Below are positions 32,921 through 45,681 of a stretch of 64,000 bases of DNA, piece after piece. The DNA lies in assembly GCA_023512835.1 (NCBI GenBank), contig CM042090.1, positions 20,992,356 through 21,056,355 on the forward strand, given 5' to 3'. Under the pieces are notes generated by a model. The model saw nothing but the letters and a program-made list of their open reading frames with translations. It searched no databases and had not been told where the DNA came from. Source of the DNA: Taxillus chinensis. Lineage: Eukaryota > Streptophyta > Magnoliopsida > Santalales > Loranthaceae. Position 1 is the first letter of the stretch, and the number at the start of each line of letters is the position of its first letter. Made by a program: the position numbers and the translations under genes.

Positions 32921-34515
32921 ATTTGACTGTCTAGTGCGTGGAAACCGTCTTCAGTTTTGTGAGATATGTTTGTTCCCTCATATTTTTCTTCTTTATATGT
33001 GTGTGTTCATTGTTCTAAAAACGTACCCTTTTAGTTTCTATGTTGATATTTCCAGTTTAGTGGGTATTGGAATCCCTATAGCCATTGTTGATTTGAGCCC
33101 CCCAACAATAATTACACGCTGTTGACGAATCAATTGGACTGTAACACGTAATTCAAACACTTTGTTGATCATTTTAGCTTTGACCGGATGAGTCTGCTGC
33201 TAAAGAAAAAGTGCAGATGAAGTCTTAATTAATCTATTCGTATATATATCCAGATACGGTTTGAGCAATAATTTCTTGATGGCTTCTGCAGCTCACAGTG
33301 CAGTTTTCTAGTTTAACGATATCTTTGTGGCTTCTCGTATAGATATATGAATTAATTCAACAGTATATTTCTTTGAAATACGTGAGACGCTGGGTTATGT
33401 GATTTTGCGTACTGTTCACTCAGAACAGATGAAGTAGTGTATTGAAAATTATATGGGTTGTGTATAATATTTGAATATTGATATATTAAGCATATATATA
33501 TATATAAATTTAGTAAGATATCACCAATTAATTGATTTTAAAATATAAACAAATTTTTATGTCCATATAATTTATATGAGTATTAGTCGGCCTAAATAAA
33601 AATTAATGTTTAATAATATCATTCATACTGTCGTATATATAAGTATTAGTTGGCCTAAAGAAATAGTTATACTTAATAACTTGCATTCATGTTAATAAAT
33701 GAGTGACAGTAATACGGTTTTGCATATGAACAGTAAATTGATCTAAAAGAAGAATTATTATCCGATAAATTCTCTCAGAGCATTAGTAGTAAATTATTTC
33801 CTTTATTTAGGGAAAAAATTAAAAAGTTATAAAATAATTTTCACAAGTATTATATTTAACTTTTTTTATAAAATTTATACAGATTTTTTAATATGTTAAA
33901 AAACATTCTTCACTCTATATAACTATTAAATTACATAAAAAAAACTCTCTCATCTCACATTCACGTTTACTAACTTTTACTTTTATTTTATATTAAATTA
34001 TAAAAAATAATATATCATATCATTTTAATGATATAGATAGTGATTTGTGAAATCGGGTCTATATTTATATAAGAAAACAAAAAATAGTTTAAATTTATAA
34101 ATTTTAAAAACAAATGTATGAGAAGCTAGTGTAATCCTTATATGTTTATTATTGCATAAGATATAATTTATAAGTTAATATAAAATATTAATGTAGTGTT
34201 TGGAATTTTAAAATGATCTTTACCTTTATTTGAAATTATTATTATATTGTATTTAAAAATACAACTTTGGTTGTTTAAATTTTTGCATCTAAATTAACTT
34301 CAAGATCGTGTTTATATTGTTATATTTAGATTGCTTCTCTGTATTCAAATTGAGTCTTATATATTTGGAGGCCTTATAAATTTAAATTGAAATTGATATA
34401 TTCGGATTGAAAATAATTTAAAATAAAAATTAATTTTAAAATATATTTTTAATTTTTTTAATTTCAATTTTTTGTTATGATTTATTTTTCAGCTTTGTTT
34501 TAATTAATAAATATT

Positions 34516-35980
34516 ACATATGCATCAAATTTGTCCAATTAACACACTCATATAATATTTATCAAATTCATAATTTGATTCGCATCTGATTTGCAGCGTT
34601 GGGTTGGATTTACATTTTCACGATTTGCCACCAAGTCTAGCACAGCCTATATTATGAGTTCTTTTGTTTTTACATATTCAAACTTGATATGCAAGTTCAC
34701 TTAAATAAGATAACTCATCAAAGCATTCAAATATACAAATCTCACACTCTTAAGGTGCTTGTCAATCCTAATTTAGCTGTTAATACGAAGTATAAATAAT
34801 TACAAGAATGGGAGTGATATTTGCTTATATCGTTGTTTATGAAATTAGTTGTTTATAAATATTATTTTTATTGTTTATGAACATGTACATGCTAGCATTT
34901 TGATTACTTATTGTTTGGGAACTATTGTGAGTTAATAATTATTATTTGTTAATCTTGTCCAATATTACTATAGTAATAGTTATTTATATTGAGTTAATAT
35001 ATTTATAAACTCTAATTGTATTTATAAACATGTTCGTAAATGATAAATATATCTTCCTAAACTATTCGTGAATATAAATAAACTCATAAACATTAGCAAT
35101 CCAATATGAACACTCATTTACACAGTTTGAATTTGAATCGATTCAGGGTTAAATAAACAAACATGAAAACCTCACTACTTAGCTTTTGCACTCTTGGGTA
35201 TAACTATTACAACTTTTAAAATTAAATAAGACAAATGAATTAGTCAACTCTAAAGAAATATTATAAATATAATTGTAAATAGAACAACTTTTTTTTATTT
35301 TTTTTTTTTTTTTTTGGTTTTTTATTGTGTTTTTTTTTTATGTAAGTTGTAAAGAACTATCGCTAATGTGATAGTATATGATTGAAACTTGTGTCATATC
35401 ATTTAATTGATATTTATCACATTAGCCTGTAATCAGGGGACTTATGTAGTAGGACCGAAACAAAAAAAAACATATAGCCTTTAAACCCAAGTTCATAGAA
35501 GACGTCTCAATTTTGTTTTTTTAAATTAAAATTTATATTTTCTAGTATTTCTATTATATATTCGTAAAAGGTTACCACACCTATTTAATGATTTTGGGAA
35601 GTTAAATTTTTAAAACAAAAAAAATAGAAACGACTTTATCTGCCTTCAATTTTTATATTTAAAATCTTTCGATCCAATCTTAATTAAAGTGATTTAAAAA
35701 AAAAAAAAGGACCACTAACATGACGACGACGGGGCATAAAATTTGCCCCTCTATCACGGTTTAAACTTCAAGCAGATGTTTCTCTTTTTTCTTTTTCTTT
35801 TTTCTTCCATTTAGGGTGTAAGAAAAAAAAGAGGAAAGTAAAAATGCAAGGCGATTTGATACGTATTTTTATTTATGTATTATATTTTTATGATTTTGAA
35901 TGAATTCATATTTAATTCTAATTTTTAAAAAATACAATAAAAAAAAACATGTTTTCTTATAATTTGATCCGTAGAAATTG

Positions 35981-36049
<69 letters not shown>

Positions 36050-36185
36050 AAAAAAAAAAAAAAAAAAAGATATACATATCCATCAAACATTATCAAATTA
36101 ACACACTCATAAACATAATATTTATAAATTCATAATTTGATTCGCATCTGATTGAGCGTTGAGTTGGCAAACTTCACGATTTGAA
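34516..36185 (+). repeat. pair of diverged direct repeats (34516-34630 and 36071-36185)
   Basis: Both contain aattaacacactcat, then ataatatttat, ttcataatttgattcgcatc and a gcgttg(g/a)gttgg block, in the same order and orientation. They are about 1.55 kb apart. The right-hand copy starts directly after the long A run at 35981-36068. They may mark an older duplicated or inserted segment. Confidence 0.6.
35981..36068. repeat. long A-rich homopolymer tract
   Basis: About 88 bases of almost pure A with a single G and a TT interruption. It could be a poly(A)-type remnant or partly an assembly artefact, as other extreme homopolymers follow within 1 kb. Confidence 0.8.
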
Positions 36186-36833
36186 GACAAAATAGTGCAA
36201 CAAACGTGGCCCGTAAAGCTTCTCTCGCTCCGTTCCCCGGGAGAAAATTTTAAAGAAGCACCGGGGTGCGTGCTCGTCGTGAATGTGACAGGCTCTTTGT
36301 GTACTTTTTGGGGACGGGTGAGTTAATTAATGTACGCGGTAATCACGCTGACTTTTGCTAACGACTTATTCCGACAACTTCTCACGTCGTACACTTTGTA
36401 ATGTTTCCACAGGTCTCCCGTACCGAATTGCCACCACAACTTGCCGTTCTCTTCGGATCACAAACCCAAGTATAATAAATGGAAAAAAAACAACAACAAA
36501 GAAATCAAAACTCACCAAAGATACGATTATATTATTAATAAAGGTAAGGATCGATCCGATTGGTTTATATATAATTTTTAAATCAAATCTAGCTATTTGA
36601 TTTAAAAATTCAAACCAAAATCAACCAATAAATATAAAAAATCATCGGTCTTGTTTGTTGATATAAAGTTTGAAATTCAATTTTTTATTTTCAATTTTAA
36701 CGTCAAATAAAAAAATACATTTATTTTAATTCTTAAACATTATCACTAATTTTATTTTCATAATAGACTCCAAATCAGAGATAAATGGAAATTGAGAAGT
36801 GAGAATGTCAACCTTCGTTTACTTTGAGAAAGC

Positions 36834-36887
36834 GGGGGGGGACAAATGGGGATGTGGTTAAAAAAAAATTAATTTTTTTTTTTTTTA

Positions 36888-36926
<39 letters not shown>

Positions 36927-37065
36927 GGTTGGATGGTTTTGGGGTTTTTTTTTTTTGTTATGTTTTGGTTTTATTTTTTTTTTTTTTATAATAAATAAAA
37001 AATAAAAATTTTTTTTTAATAATTTTTTTTTGTTTTTTTTTTTTTTTTTTTTTTTTTTGTTTTTA
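36834..37065. repeat. extreme homopolymer block with 37 consecutive G
   Basis: A T run (about 36873-36886) is followed by 37 G at 36889-36925, then mixed T/G sequence and further long T runs to about 37060. Such composition is unusual for chromosomal DNA. It may reflect a poorly sequenced or mis-polished segment; if real, it could fold into G-quadruplex structure. Confidence 0.8.
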
Positions 37066-37305
37066 ATATAAGTTTATAAATAGTAGGACTTGATTCATCC
37101 CTACTATTTATAAATACAAAACCGCATATATTATAATTTATAAACGAAGGATTTATTTAAGGCCGAAGAAGAAAGGAAAGGAAAGGAATATCATATCTAT
37201 CAAATATTGTGCGATGTCTTAAATCCCCACAATTTTGATTTATGGCGGTGCAATAAATAATAATAACATACATGGAAGTAGGGATGCGCCAACATTTTTC
37301 GGAGA

Positions 37306-38595
37306 ATGTCGTCCGTCGCCAGTCTGTCCCCCTCCCAGTGGTCACCCACAGCGGCCGCCACCCTCTTCGTCGTCTTCCTCTCCCTTTCCATATTCACCGC
37401 CATCCATTGGGTATGCTTCTTTCATCTTGCAAATTGATTCCTCGTTGTTAAACATTCTTGGTTTTGTTTTCTTCTCTTTTTGACTTACGTTCTAGAAAAC
37501 ATGATATTGTCCTGATTCCCATGAAGGGTTTTCCGGGAGCGGCTTCATTTTTCCAACAAGAGTTGTCGTGGAATGGCATCGGAGGGAGCCGTACCAGATC
37601 ATCGGAACCCAGAAGCCAGAAGAACGATACGGCGGCGGGGAGCGGGGGGTCGGAGTGCCCGGAGTACTTCCGGTGGATCCATGAAGATCTGCGGCCGTGG
37701 AAGGGCAGAGGAATAAGCAGGGAGTTGGTGGAGGATGGGCGGAGGGGGGCGTATTTTAGGCTGGTGGTCGTGAAGGGAGAGGTGTACGTTGACAAGTACA
37801 AGCGGGCGTATCAGACGCGTGACACGTTCAACATCTGGGGCATTCTTCAGCTGCTGAGGCTGTACCCGGGGAAGTTGCCTGATTTGGATTTGATGTTCAG
37901 CTGCGACGACTGGCCGGCGATACACAAGAGTCACTTCGAATGGATCAGCGCCCTGGCGCCGCCTCCGCCGCCTATGTTTGGGTACTGTGGAAATGATAGG
38001 TCGGCTGTTGTTCGCTTTCCGGATTGGTCCTTCTGGGGGTGGTAAGTAGGAACAACTGATTCAAACCTTCAATTCACTCTCAGGAGTCAGGACCGACCGT
38101 GTATATGTGTGTGAGTGAGAGAGAGCGAGATAAGATTGTTTAGATGGTTGTCAGTTTATTGTTCAATTTTTTTCAATGATGAGATGAGAATGTTTATTGT
38201 TGGTGGAGAATGAACCAATATATAATCAGTTTTGATGACTTTGGGTTCCTGCCACAGGCCAGAGGTTCACATTGAGCCATGGGAAGCCTTGAAAAATAAG
38301 TTGGAAGCAGGCAACAAGGAAGTGAATTGGACGGCGAGGGAGCCCTACGCATATTGGAAGGGGAACACACGCACGGGCACCGCTAGGAGGCACCTCTGCC
38401 GCTGCAATGTCACTGACCAAAAAGATTGGAATGCTCGGATTTACCATTTGGTAGGTAACTCACTATTCCAAGTGTGTTATATAACGTTTTTTCTTTCTTT
38501 GTACAAAACAATTGTAAAAGCTCAGCATGCCTTTTTTAACATTTGAACTACTCACTATAGAGAAGGGGCTAATTCCTGTGTGTGTGTTGTGTGTG

Positions 38596-38645
<50 letters not shown>

Positions 38646-41276
38646 GGATTGGCTTGCCTCCATGAAAGTGGGGTTCAATAACACAAATTTGGCAAACCAG
38701 TGTACTCATAGGTCTCCCAGTCTAATTCTGAAGCCTACCCATATCTTTTTTTTATTACCTGCCCACCCCCACAATGTTTTTTTTAACTCTTTTCTTTTCT
38801 TTTCCTTGGGTGGTAAAAATGTAGATACAAGATTTACGTGGAAGGAAACACGTGGTCAGTGAGCGAAAAATATATACTAGCCTGTAACTCAATGACACTT
38901 GTTGTTGCTCCTCGATTCCATGATTTCTACACCCGGAGTTTAAGGCCGTTGACCCACTATTGGCCCATCAATGGCAAGAATGAGTGCAGATCTCTAAAGT
39001 TTGCAGTGGATTGGGGCAACGCTCACCCACAACAGGTCAGTTCTCATTTAAAACTGGCCACAGATTTTTTTTTCGTTCGTTTTTTTCTTAGTGGTCTGGT
39101 CAAATGTTCAAATTATTCGTTCGTCGTCTTGCCGACCCAATTGTCTGAGCCACACGGCTTTTATGCTTTGCTGTTTGTTTAAAAAGCAAAAAACAACAAC
39201 AAAGCCAAAGGAGGGCGAATAATAGGAGTGAAAAATGTATTCGAATCCTTAAATTAATGCCTGTCAAAAATATAAATCACAGCAGGCTTCAACCCTCTGA
39301 TTTACATATGCCTTTGTATAAACACTACAATGATGCTCAAACTTAGCCAACGAGACCACCTGTATTTGTAGGGTCACACACAATGTCTACATCACATTAG
39401 TGGCTACAAAACCTAACAAAAATTAGTGGGCACATAATCTAACAAAAATTGCTATTATAGTATTATTTGTGTGATACTAAAACTTAATGAGTCAACACAA
39501 ATTTCATTGGCTAATGGGCCACGAGTTAGTGTATTCATGGTGCTACATAAGAACATGCTAAATTTCATCAGAACATTTTAGTTGCCACGTAATCCAATAT
39601 CAAATTGTTGATATGCTAAAATATTTTTAATATTTTTAGTTAAAATTAAATTTAACTTAAACTCTGTAAGATTCTTATATAACATAAAATTTAAATAAAA
39701 ATTTAAGATAAATTTGACTAAAATTATAATTTTAACTAATGTTATCATATTATTTTTTTATATTAAAATCTCAATTTATCCTTCATACTCAACACAAAAT
39801 TAAAGAGGAGAGAATATATTCTAATAGTAAATTAGAAAAAATTGATTTAAAAGTATATTTAACGAGTTAATTATATATTTAGTTAAAACATTTAACTTAA
39901 TGCTATTAGACATGCTTTTAAAATGTAATATACTAGCTAATAGTTACTTAAAAACAATATTTATTGTCACAAATATTGTCAAAAGATTTTAAATAATTTT
40001 TTAAATTTTAAATATTAAAATTCTTTTATATTTATGATTGTACAGTTCTTTTATAATACACTTCCACAGTCAAGCTTTTTGTCTCCAAAGTTTCTTACAA
40101 AGTCAATTCATCATAAACCATATGTTTTCTTTCTTAAGCATCATAAAAAGAAAGCTGACTGTGGTACAAAAGATTTAAAACATTTAAAATTTCAAAATAT
40201 TTCTAAACTGTCCCTTGATCTGGTCTACGTCCTTCCCAAACATTTGTATGAAAATGATTCTATCTGTAAAGATTATCAAATGAGTAAGCAAATCAAACAC
40301 TCTTTCAAGAGTATAGATAGCTTTATCACTCATCACTCTAGTCATCTTCCAGAAATATCCATTGCCGCCTGTTACACCCGTCATCACCCAGAAATATCTC
40401 CAGGGATTGCCACTTGACACACCTCGCTCATCATGGTGCATCGGAAGCAAACTTATAGCAGTCAATTGTCTCATAATTTCTCACTCGTTGATGGAAAAAA
40501 GGGCAGTAATGGTCCGATTTTTCGACTCAAAGCATCAACTACCACACACATTATTGTAGGTCGACGTGAGAGAAGAGAACAGGTCGAAACAATGGTCAAA
40601 ATGGGTCCACCAGGTCAAAATCGGCCTCTTTCATGAAGACAGGGTCGAAGCACTCTTCTTTAATATTTTATAGCTATTCATATGTTAAAAAGGAAAAAAA
40701 ATCACACTAACTGGAGTATTAAATTTACATTAGTTCTATATACCAAACAAATCTTAGATGGTGTATTTTATCATACTCTAGTTAATGAGAAAAATTACTA
40801 TTTCAATGAAAATGCAATATTATTTTACACAACACAGTTAATCAAACATTGCATTACATCATGCGTATACATATTTATTTTTCAGTAAATGGGGAGATTG
40901 GCAGGCACAGAAGATAGGAGAAGCAGCAAACAAGTTCATAATGGAGGAGTTGAAGATGAAGAATGTGTATGATTACATGTTCCATCTGCTGAGTGAATAT
41001 GCAAAGCTCCTGAGTTATAGACCCACTGTGCCGCAGGGAGCTGTGAGGGTCTGTACAGGGGCGATGGACTGTGTTGATCAGGAAGACAAAACGATTGAGG
41101 GACTCTATAAAATGGGGTCAATGGTGCAAGGTCCATCAAAGATACAGCCTTGCAAGATGCTACCTCCTTACGACCCCCCAGCCCTCAAGGCTTTTCTTGA
41201 GAGCAAAGAAAAGATAGTTAGACAAGTGCAGAGGTTGGAAGAAAGAGGTAATTTTCTTGAAGACCTAGGTGTGTAG
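37306..41276 (+). CDS. GT90 (CAP10/rumi-like) O-glucosyltransferase, copy 3
   Basis: Six exons: 37306-37410, 37527-38041, 38258-38450, 38647-38711, 38825-39035 and 40905-41276 (1461 nt, 486 aa). All junctions are GT-AG and the exon lengths for exons 3-6 equal those of copy 2. It has a single N-terminal membrane segment (TLFVVFLSLSIFTAIHW) and then CPEYFRWIHEDLRPW, YWKGNTRTGTARRHL, VEGNTWSVSEKYILACNS and NVYDYMFHLLSEYAKLL. It lacks the alanine run seen in copy 2. The ancestral start corresponds to the ATG at 37272 (MEVGMRQH...), but a four-base gain after about 37318 throws that frame off. The ATG at 37306 (MSSVASLSPSQW) reads correctly into the anchor, so I use it. Intron 5 is 1.87 kb, against 0.29 and 0.54 kb in copies 1 and 2. 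This is the only copy with neither a frameshift nor a weak donor. Confidence 0.9.
38590..38640. repeat. (TG)n/(TA)n microsatellite in GT90 copy 3 intron 3
   Basis: A compound TG-TA-TG repeat ends directly before the acceptor of exon 4 (gtgtag at 38641-38646). Length variation here could influence splicing of the 65-base exon 4. Confidence 0.8.
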
Positions 41277-43459
41277 ATTTGACTTTGTTATGCGATACAA
41301 CATACAAGCGTGTTGATATAAATATTGTAACAACCCTTTTGTATGTTGATATAAATGGAGTGGGTGTTGGAATCCTCACGTCCTTACTCCATGATGCAGT
41401 TTCTTACAAATAAAAGTAAATTTCCATGTGTCCCTAACGGATGCCACGAATATCCACATTTTCTTGGGTGTGACACTGACGAAGAATAAGGTAGGAATCG
41501 AATAAATGGGTCCCTCGTATCATATTATTCACAGCTTGGGTTCAAACAGATGAATTTCAACCTGTAACATTTCCACTATTAATTCCATTTTTATCTTGCT
41601 ATATGCTCATCTGTCCATGACTCCATTTGTTTCTACTCCTTTTTCGTGCGGAACTGTCCTTAGAGCCAGCCTCATCCAAACCAATAGGTTTGCCTTGCTG
41701 TATTAAACATGACGAAGGACCTGACGAGTTATCAATCAAATGCCACACAGCGAGTACCATGATATTAGTCTCAAACGGAGAATACATGGCTGCAATGAAG
41801 GAAGTGAATAGTTGTTGCCGTTAATTTTCGGTGGATGTTTTCTGTTTACAAAGAAGTAGAACAACACAGGTTACAATTGAGACGAACGAAAGGGAGCTAC
41901 CAGGGCACTAAAAACATCCACCTTTTCCTCTAACTCTTAAACTCTTACCTCTATACCACATCGGGAGCCCCACAAAAAAGCCGGCTACAGAACTGCGAAT
42001 GCGGTTGTAGAGGCAACTAATTACATATAGGCTGGTAAACGATGCAAGGCGAGCCAAAGGTTCTACGTACAGTAGGTGATCGTCTAATTTAAAAGACAAT
42101 TCTTTCCTATAATTTAATTAATTAATATTGACTATAATTAACTATATGTAATAATTTATAATTAATTTTACATATTATATTATAACTCTAATCATAAAAT
42201 TATAATCATGATATATTACATACAATGTTAGTTATAACCTCAATTAGTTAATTGAATTGCAAGTACGATAAACAATCATAATGCATTTATATTTTTTTTC
42301 AATGATCTAATATACTAATACACCATTATAATTACTTGTAACATTACTCCTACTGAATTGCATATATATTAAATCTATCATTAAACAAATAACATATGTA
42401 ATCTTAGAAATATCCTTAATTAATTATATCCAAATTCAAATTTCAATATATAAATAACAACATAGTTCATATAATATTAATTATAACCCTAATTAATTGA
42501 TTATATACATTAAACCTATATCCAGTGGAACACGCAAGCCCCAAGCCCCCATAGAACTTAATCATGAGAACAGTATATATCATTAGCTAATCGAGTCAAA
42601 CTAATACAATATCTAGTTCAATCTCGAATTAAGCTTAATTGAACAAGCTATGAGTGTATCGATTCATTTCCAGTCTTAATTACAAATGGTTATATTTGAC
42701 AAAACAAAGAAAACAATAACTTTCTTGCCAGTTGCCACCAATGTGACAGCTGCTGGTTTTTTCCTGCTTCAGATGCGCAAAGTTTTCCAATAGAAATGAA
42801 CATAAGGCAAAACCTCTGTAGAAGTCTTGAAAAGCAAGGTGTCCAATGTTAAACCAAGTTTCTGTTTCTTCTTTGAAGCATTCACTTCTAAAGGACAGAA
42901 AACTAACAGCATGGCCAACTAAACTAAGTACAGGCCTCAGCTTTCATGCAGGGTATCTAATCTACAGGAACCTTCTACACTAAGAACAGAAACTGCCAAA
43001 CCCCTAATCACAAGAAAAATGAAAACCGGATTCCTCATTAATCCTATTAGGAGGGGTGCAAGTGCAACCCTACCAAACAAACCATTATCCTCCCTACAAA
43101 GCATAATACACAACCTAAACTCAAAAAACCAGCAATGTTTTGTTGAACTTGGGTCACATCTTATAACTAAGCCATCTACATGCATGCATACCCATTTTTA
43201 TGAGTAAAATTATCAACCTCTATGAGGTGAGACATGCTCAATTTACTGTTCTCATCTTTCACTGCAGTCTTGTTACTTAACCATAGGGGACTAGATGTCG
43301 AACGTGTATCACATTCAGTAGCACAGCCAGCAAGTAAACCGATAACACAAACTGAATACTTCAAATTAACCCCATCAAGCATTGGCTAAACACACTAGCA
43401 ATTTTGTTTCTTACACACACACACACACATATTACAGAGGCCAGATAATGGAACGAAGC
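41277..43459. other. intergenic region, possible coding remnant at 41600-41790
   Basis: The segment separates convergent genes (GT90 copy 3 plus, small basic protein minus). On the minus strand, 41787-41599 has an open frame (MYSPFETNIMVLAVWHLIDN...) preceded by a good acceptor-like tract (cttccttcattgcag), suggesting a stray exon or pseudogene of unknown family. The rest is AT-rich with no gene seen. Confidence 0.45.
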
Positions 43460-43952
43460 TTAATTGTCGAGCTCCATAGCTTGGGTGGTTTTAGCTTTAG
43501 ACAATGCAGCACGTTTGGCCTTCACTTTGTTCTTCCCAACTTGAAACCCACCATTCTTCTTCTTCTTCTTCATCTTCTTCTTATTGCTACTGCCATCAAC
43601 CTAATGCCACGAGTACCACGCTTATTAATTCAACTATACGGTAATATATATATATATATATATATGTTGATAACATAAAAGCACAATTATATATATAATG
43701 AGTTACTTTCATCTTATTGGATTTGGCCTGCAGCTTCTTGGCCCTCTTTTCTCTCTCCTCTTTCTCTTCTGTTTCGCGCAGAGAGGAATTGTTAATAAGG
43801 CGAACTTGTCAGTAAATCAATTGCCCGAATCATGAACACAAAAAAACAAAAAACAAAAACCAACATTCACAAACAGCGAAAAATATATATATACTTTGAA
43901 GTTCGAAATCGCGGAGCCTCTTCCTGGAACCTAAATTGTTCTTCTTCGACAT
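43460..43952 (-). CDS. small, highly basic conserved plant protein, probably nucleolar
   Basis: Three exons on the minus strand: 43952-43895, 43768-43707 and 43600-43460 (261 nt, 86 aa). The protein starts MSKKNNLGSRKRLRDFELQK, continues with a charged EKEEREKRAKKLQAK helix, then a lysine cluster (KKKMKKKKK), and ends ALSKAKTTQAMELDN. Lys and Arg dominate and there is no membrane segment. I recall very similar short proteins as uncharacterised but conserved across plants. The basic composition suggests nuclear or nucleolar location, perhaps in ribosome biogenesis; that function is inference. The splice sites are A|GTATAT, AAA|GTAACT and cattag|GTT. A (TA)n lies in intron 2. A CT-rich leader (cctctctctctctctc near 44073) precedes the gene on its transcribed side. 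Confidence 0.75.
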
Positions 43953-43994
43953 TTTTGTCACTTCGCTTTTTCAGCCAATAACAAATAAGCTTCG

Positions 43995-44025
<31 letters not shown>

Positions 44026-45681
44026 GCCCGCTGGTATCAACAATCCAAACCCTAGCGTTTACAGAGGCCCCCCTCTCTCTCTCTCTCTACTTAAAGGTTT
44101 TTGTTTTTTTCTTGAAAGAAGTGTTTTTTTTGTGTTTTTGTTTTAGTTTTAATTAAAACATTGGGCCGCTGTTCGTCCCGAGGAAAGCCCATTGGCAGGA
44201 GTACAATGCATGCTGTTGCTGGCCCATATGCATCACTGATCGTTGCATGTTTCTATAACTTCATCAAGATCAAAAATATTATCCGGCAGAGTTAAATGGC
44301 AATTTGTATAGTCCTCGAATGTGATAGATTTTTTTTTTTGAATTAGAGAGTAAATTAGAAAAAAAAAAGATATAGAGAAAGCTTTGGAATTGCTCTTTTA
44401 ATGTTATTTTATATTCTTCAAAACTAACTGAGGTATATTATTATTTTGTAGTTATTTATATAACCACGAATTTTGATTTTGTTGCATTAGATATATATGA
44501 GAATAATTATTTGTCCTTGATGCTTAATGGTGATATTCATTTTGTCTGAAAGAGTTTGGGAGAGACAATCAAAGAAGGAAACAACTAAGCACGCAAAAAC
44601 CTCATATATTCATTCACTATCATCTTCATGATATATGGGTTGAAAAATAAATATCTTAATCTCACCAAGAAAGATCTACTTGCCCTTTATTGTAAGTGAA
44701 TAAAATTTTAAATTATTTAAAATATCTTTTAAATTGATATTATACGGAGAAAAATTAAGGTCATGGTTGAAGGCATATTAGAAGAAGCTTTCTCCACCCT
44801 TTATGCCTCAAATGTGTTCCTCCGATAAAAAAAATTTCAAAACTTGTATCATATTTGTTTGTTACCGAACAAAACAATGAACTTTTATTGAAAAAATTAT
44901 GAATTACATCCCACCAGTTTTATACCATTGTCCGAAGCACATGACATTGCGCTGGAAGCAGATGTAATATCAAGACACGAAGATGGATGTACGCATGGCA
45001 TGGTTTTAGACACACAGACACAAAATGAATTATAAACATAAGTAAAAAAAAAATAACTGTATAGCAATTGAGCTCAACGATTTAGGACACATTGATATTC
45101 TATCTTTGTACACGAGAGCGCAAGAACACCGACAATAATCAGATGTTTAGAAAATGGCATCTTCTTCCTCTTCTTCATTGTTGATTGTTTCGACAAAATG
45201 AAAATATGATTGGCATGATAAAGATGTTTTAATCAAAATATTATTTAAAGCTACTTTTATTTTTAGCTCCTTAAAAAAATCGCTTTTAACATCCTTACCC
45301 ACCTTTGGCATTTAAGAAAAAACACACATTTGGCATGTTTGTTTAAAATATCGCTTTTAGCATCCTTCACAACGAAAACAACATTACCGAATGTTTGTTT
45401 GGGAAAAGAAAAAAAAACAGTTTCACAATTTGCCTCGATAAAGAACTGCAACGAAGGCATGTGCATGTACAGAACAAAGCCCAAATACAGGAGCCTCCAA
45501 GCGATATTTACCGAATTTAAAAATTGTATCAAATAGTTGGGGATTTTATAGTTAGAGAAATGGCTTTAAATTTCATGCTTTCTGAGTCTTCCTTAAAGGC
45601 TTTAAGTCATGTGCATAGAAATAACTCACCCAAATGTACAAACAAACTGCTGCTGCACAACACAACGGCCTTCATAGTAAC
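43953..45681. other. promoter of the small basic gene and AT-rich spacer
   Basis: 43953-44170 contains CT/TTC-rich repeats that form the leader and promoter of the upstream minus-strand gene. Beyond that the DNA is AT-rich with no recognisable gene. The last few hundred bases before 45682 are the likely 3' UTR of the F-box/kelch gene. Confidence 0.55.

Larger units (their letters stand above)
32921..37305. other. 4.4 kb spacer between GT90 copies 2 and 3, AT-rich with extreme homopolymers
   Basis: No gene was found. About 33780-34060 resembles an AT-rich MITE (begins agagcattagtagtaaatta) but its right end is unclear. Segments 34516-34630 and 36071-36185 are diverged direct copies. A near-continuous A run occupies 35981-36068, and T/G runs occupy 36841-37060. 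Copy 3 therefore has quite different upstream DNA from copies 1 and 2. Confidence 0.6.

Noticed and set aside
40034..40559. ORFs within GT90 copy 3 intron 5
   Set aside because: Codon use and composition look non-coding and no family is recognised; the region is treated only as an expanded intron.
41950..42060. Motif ataccacatcggga resembling the plant snRNA upstream element
   Set aside because: One mismatch in the core, no TATA at the required spacing and no snRNA-like sequence downstream.
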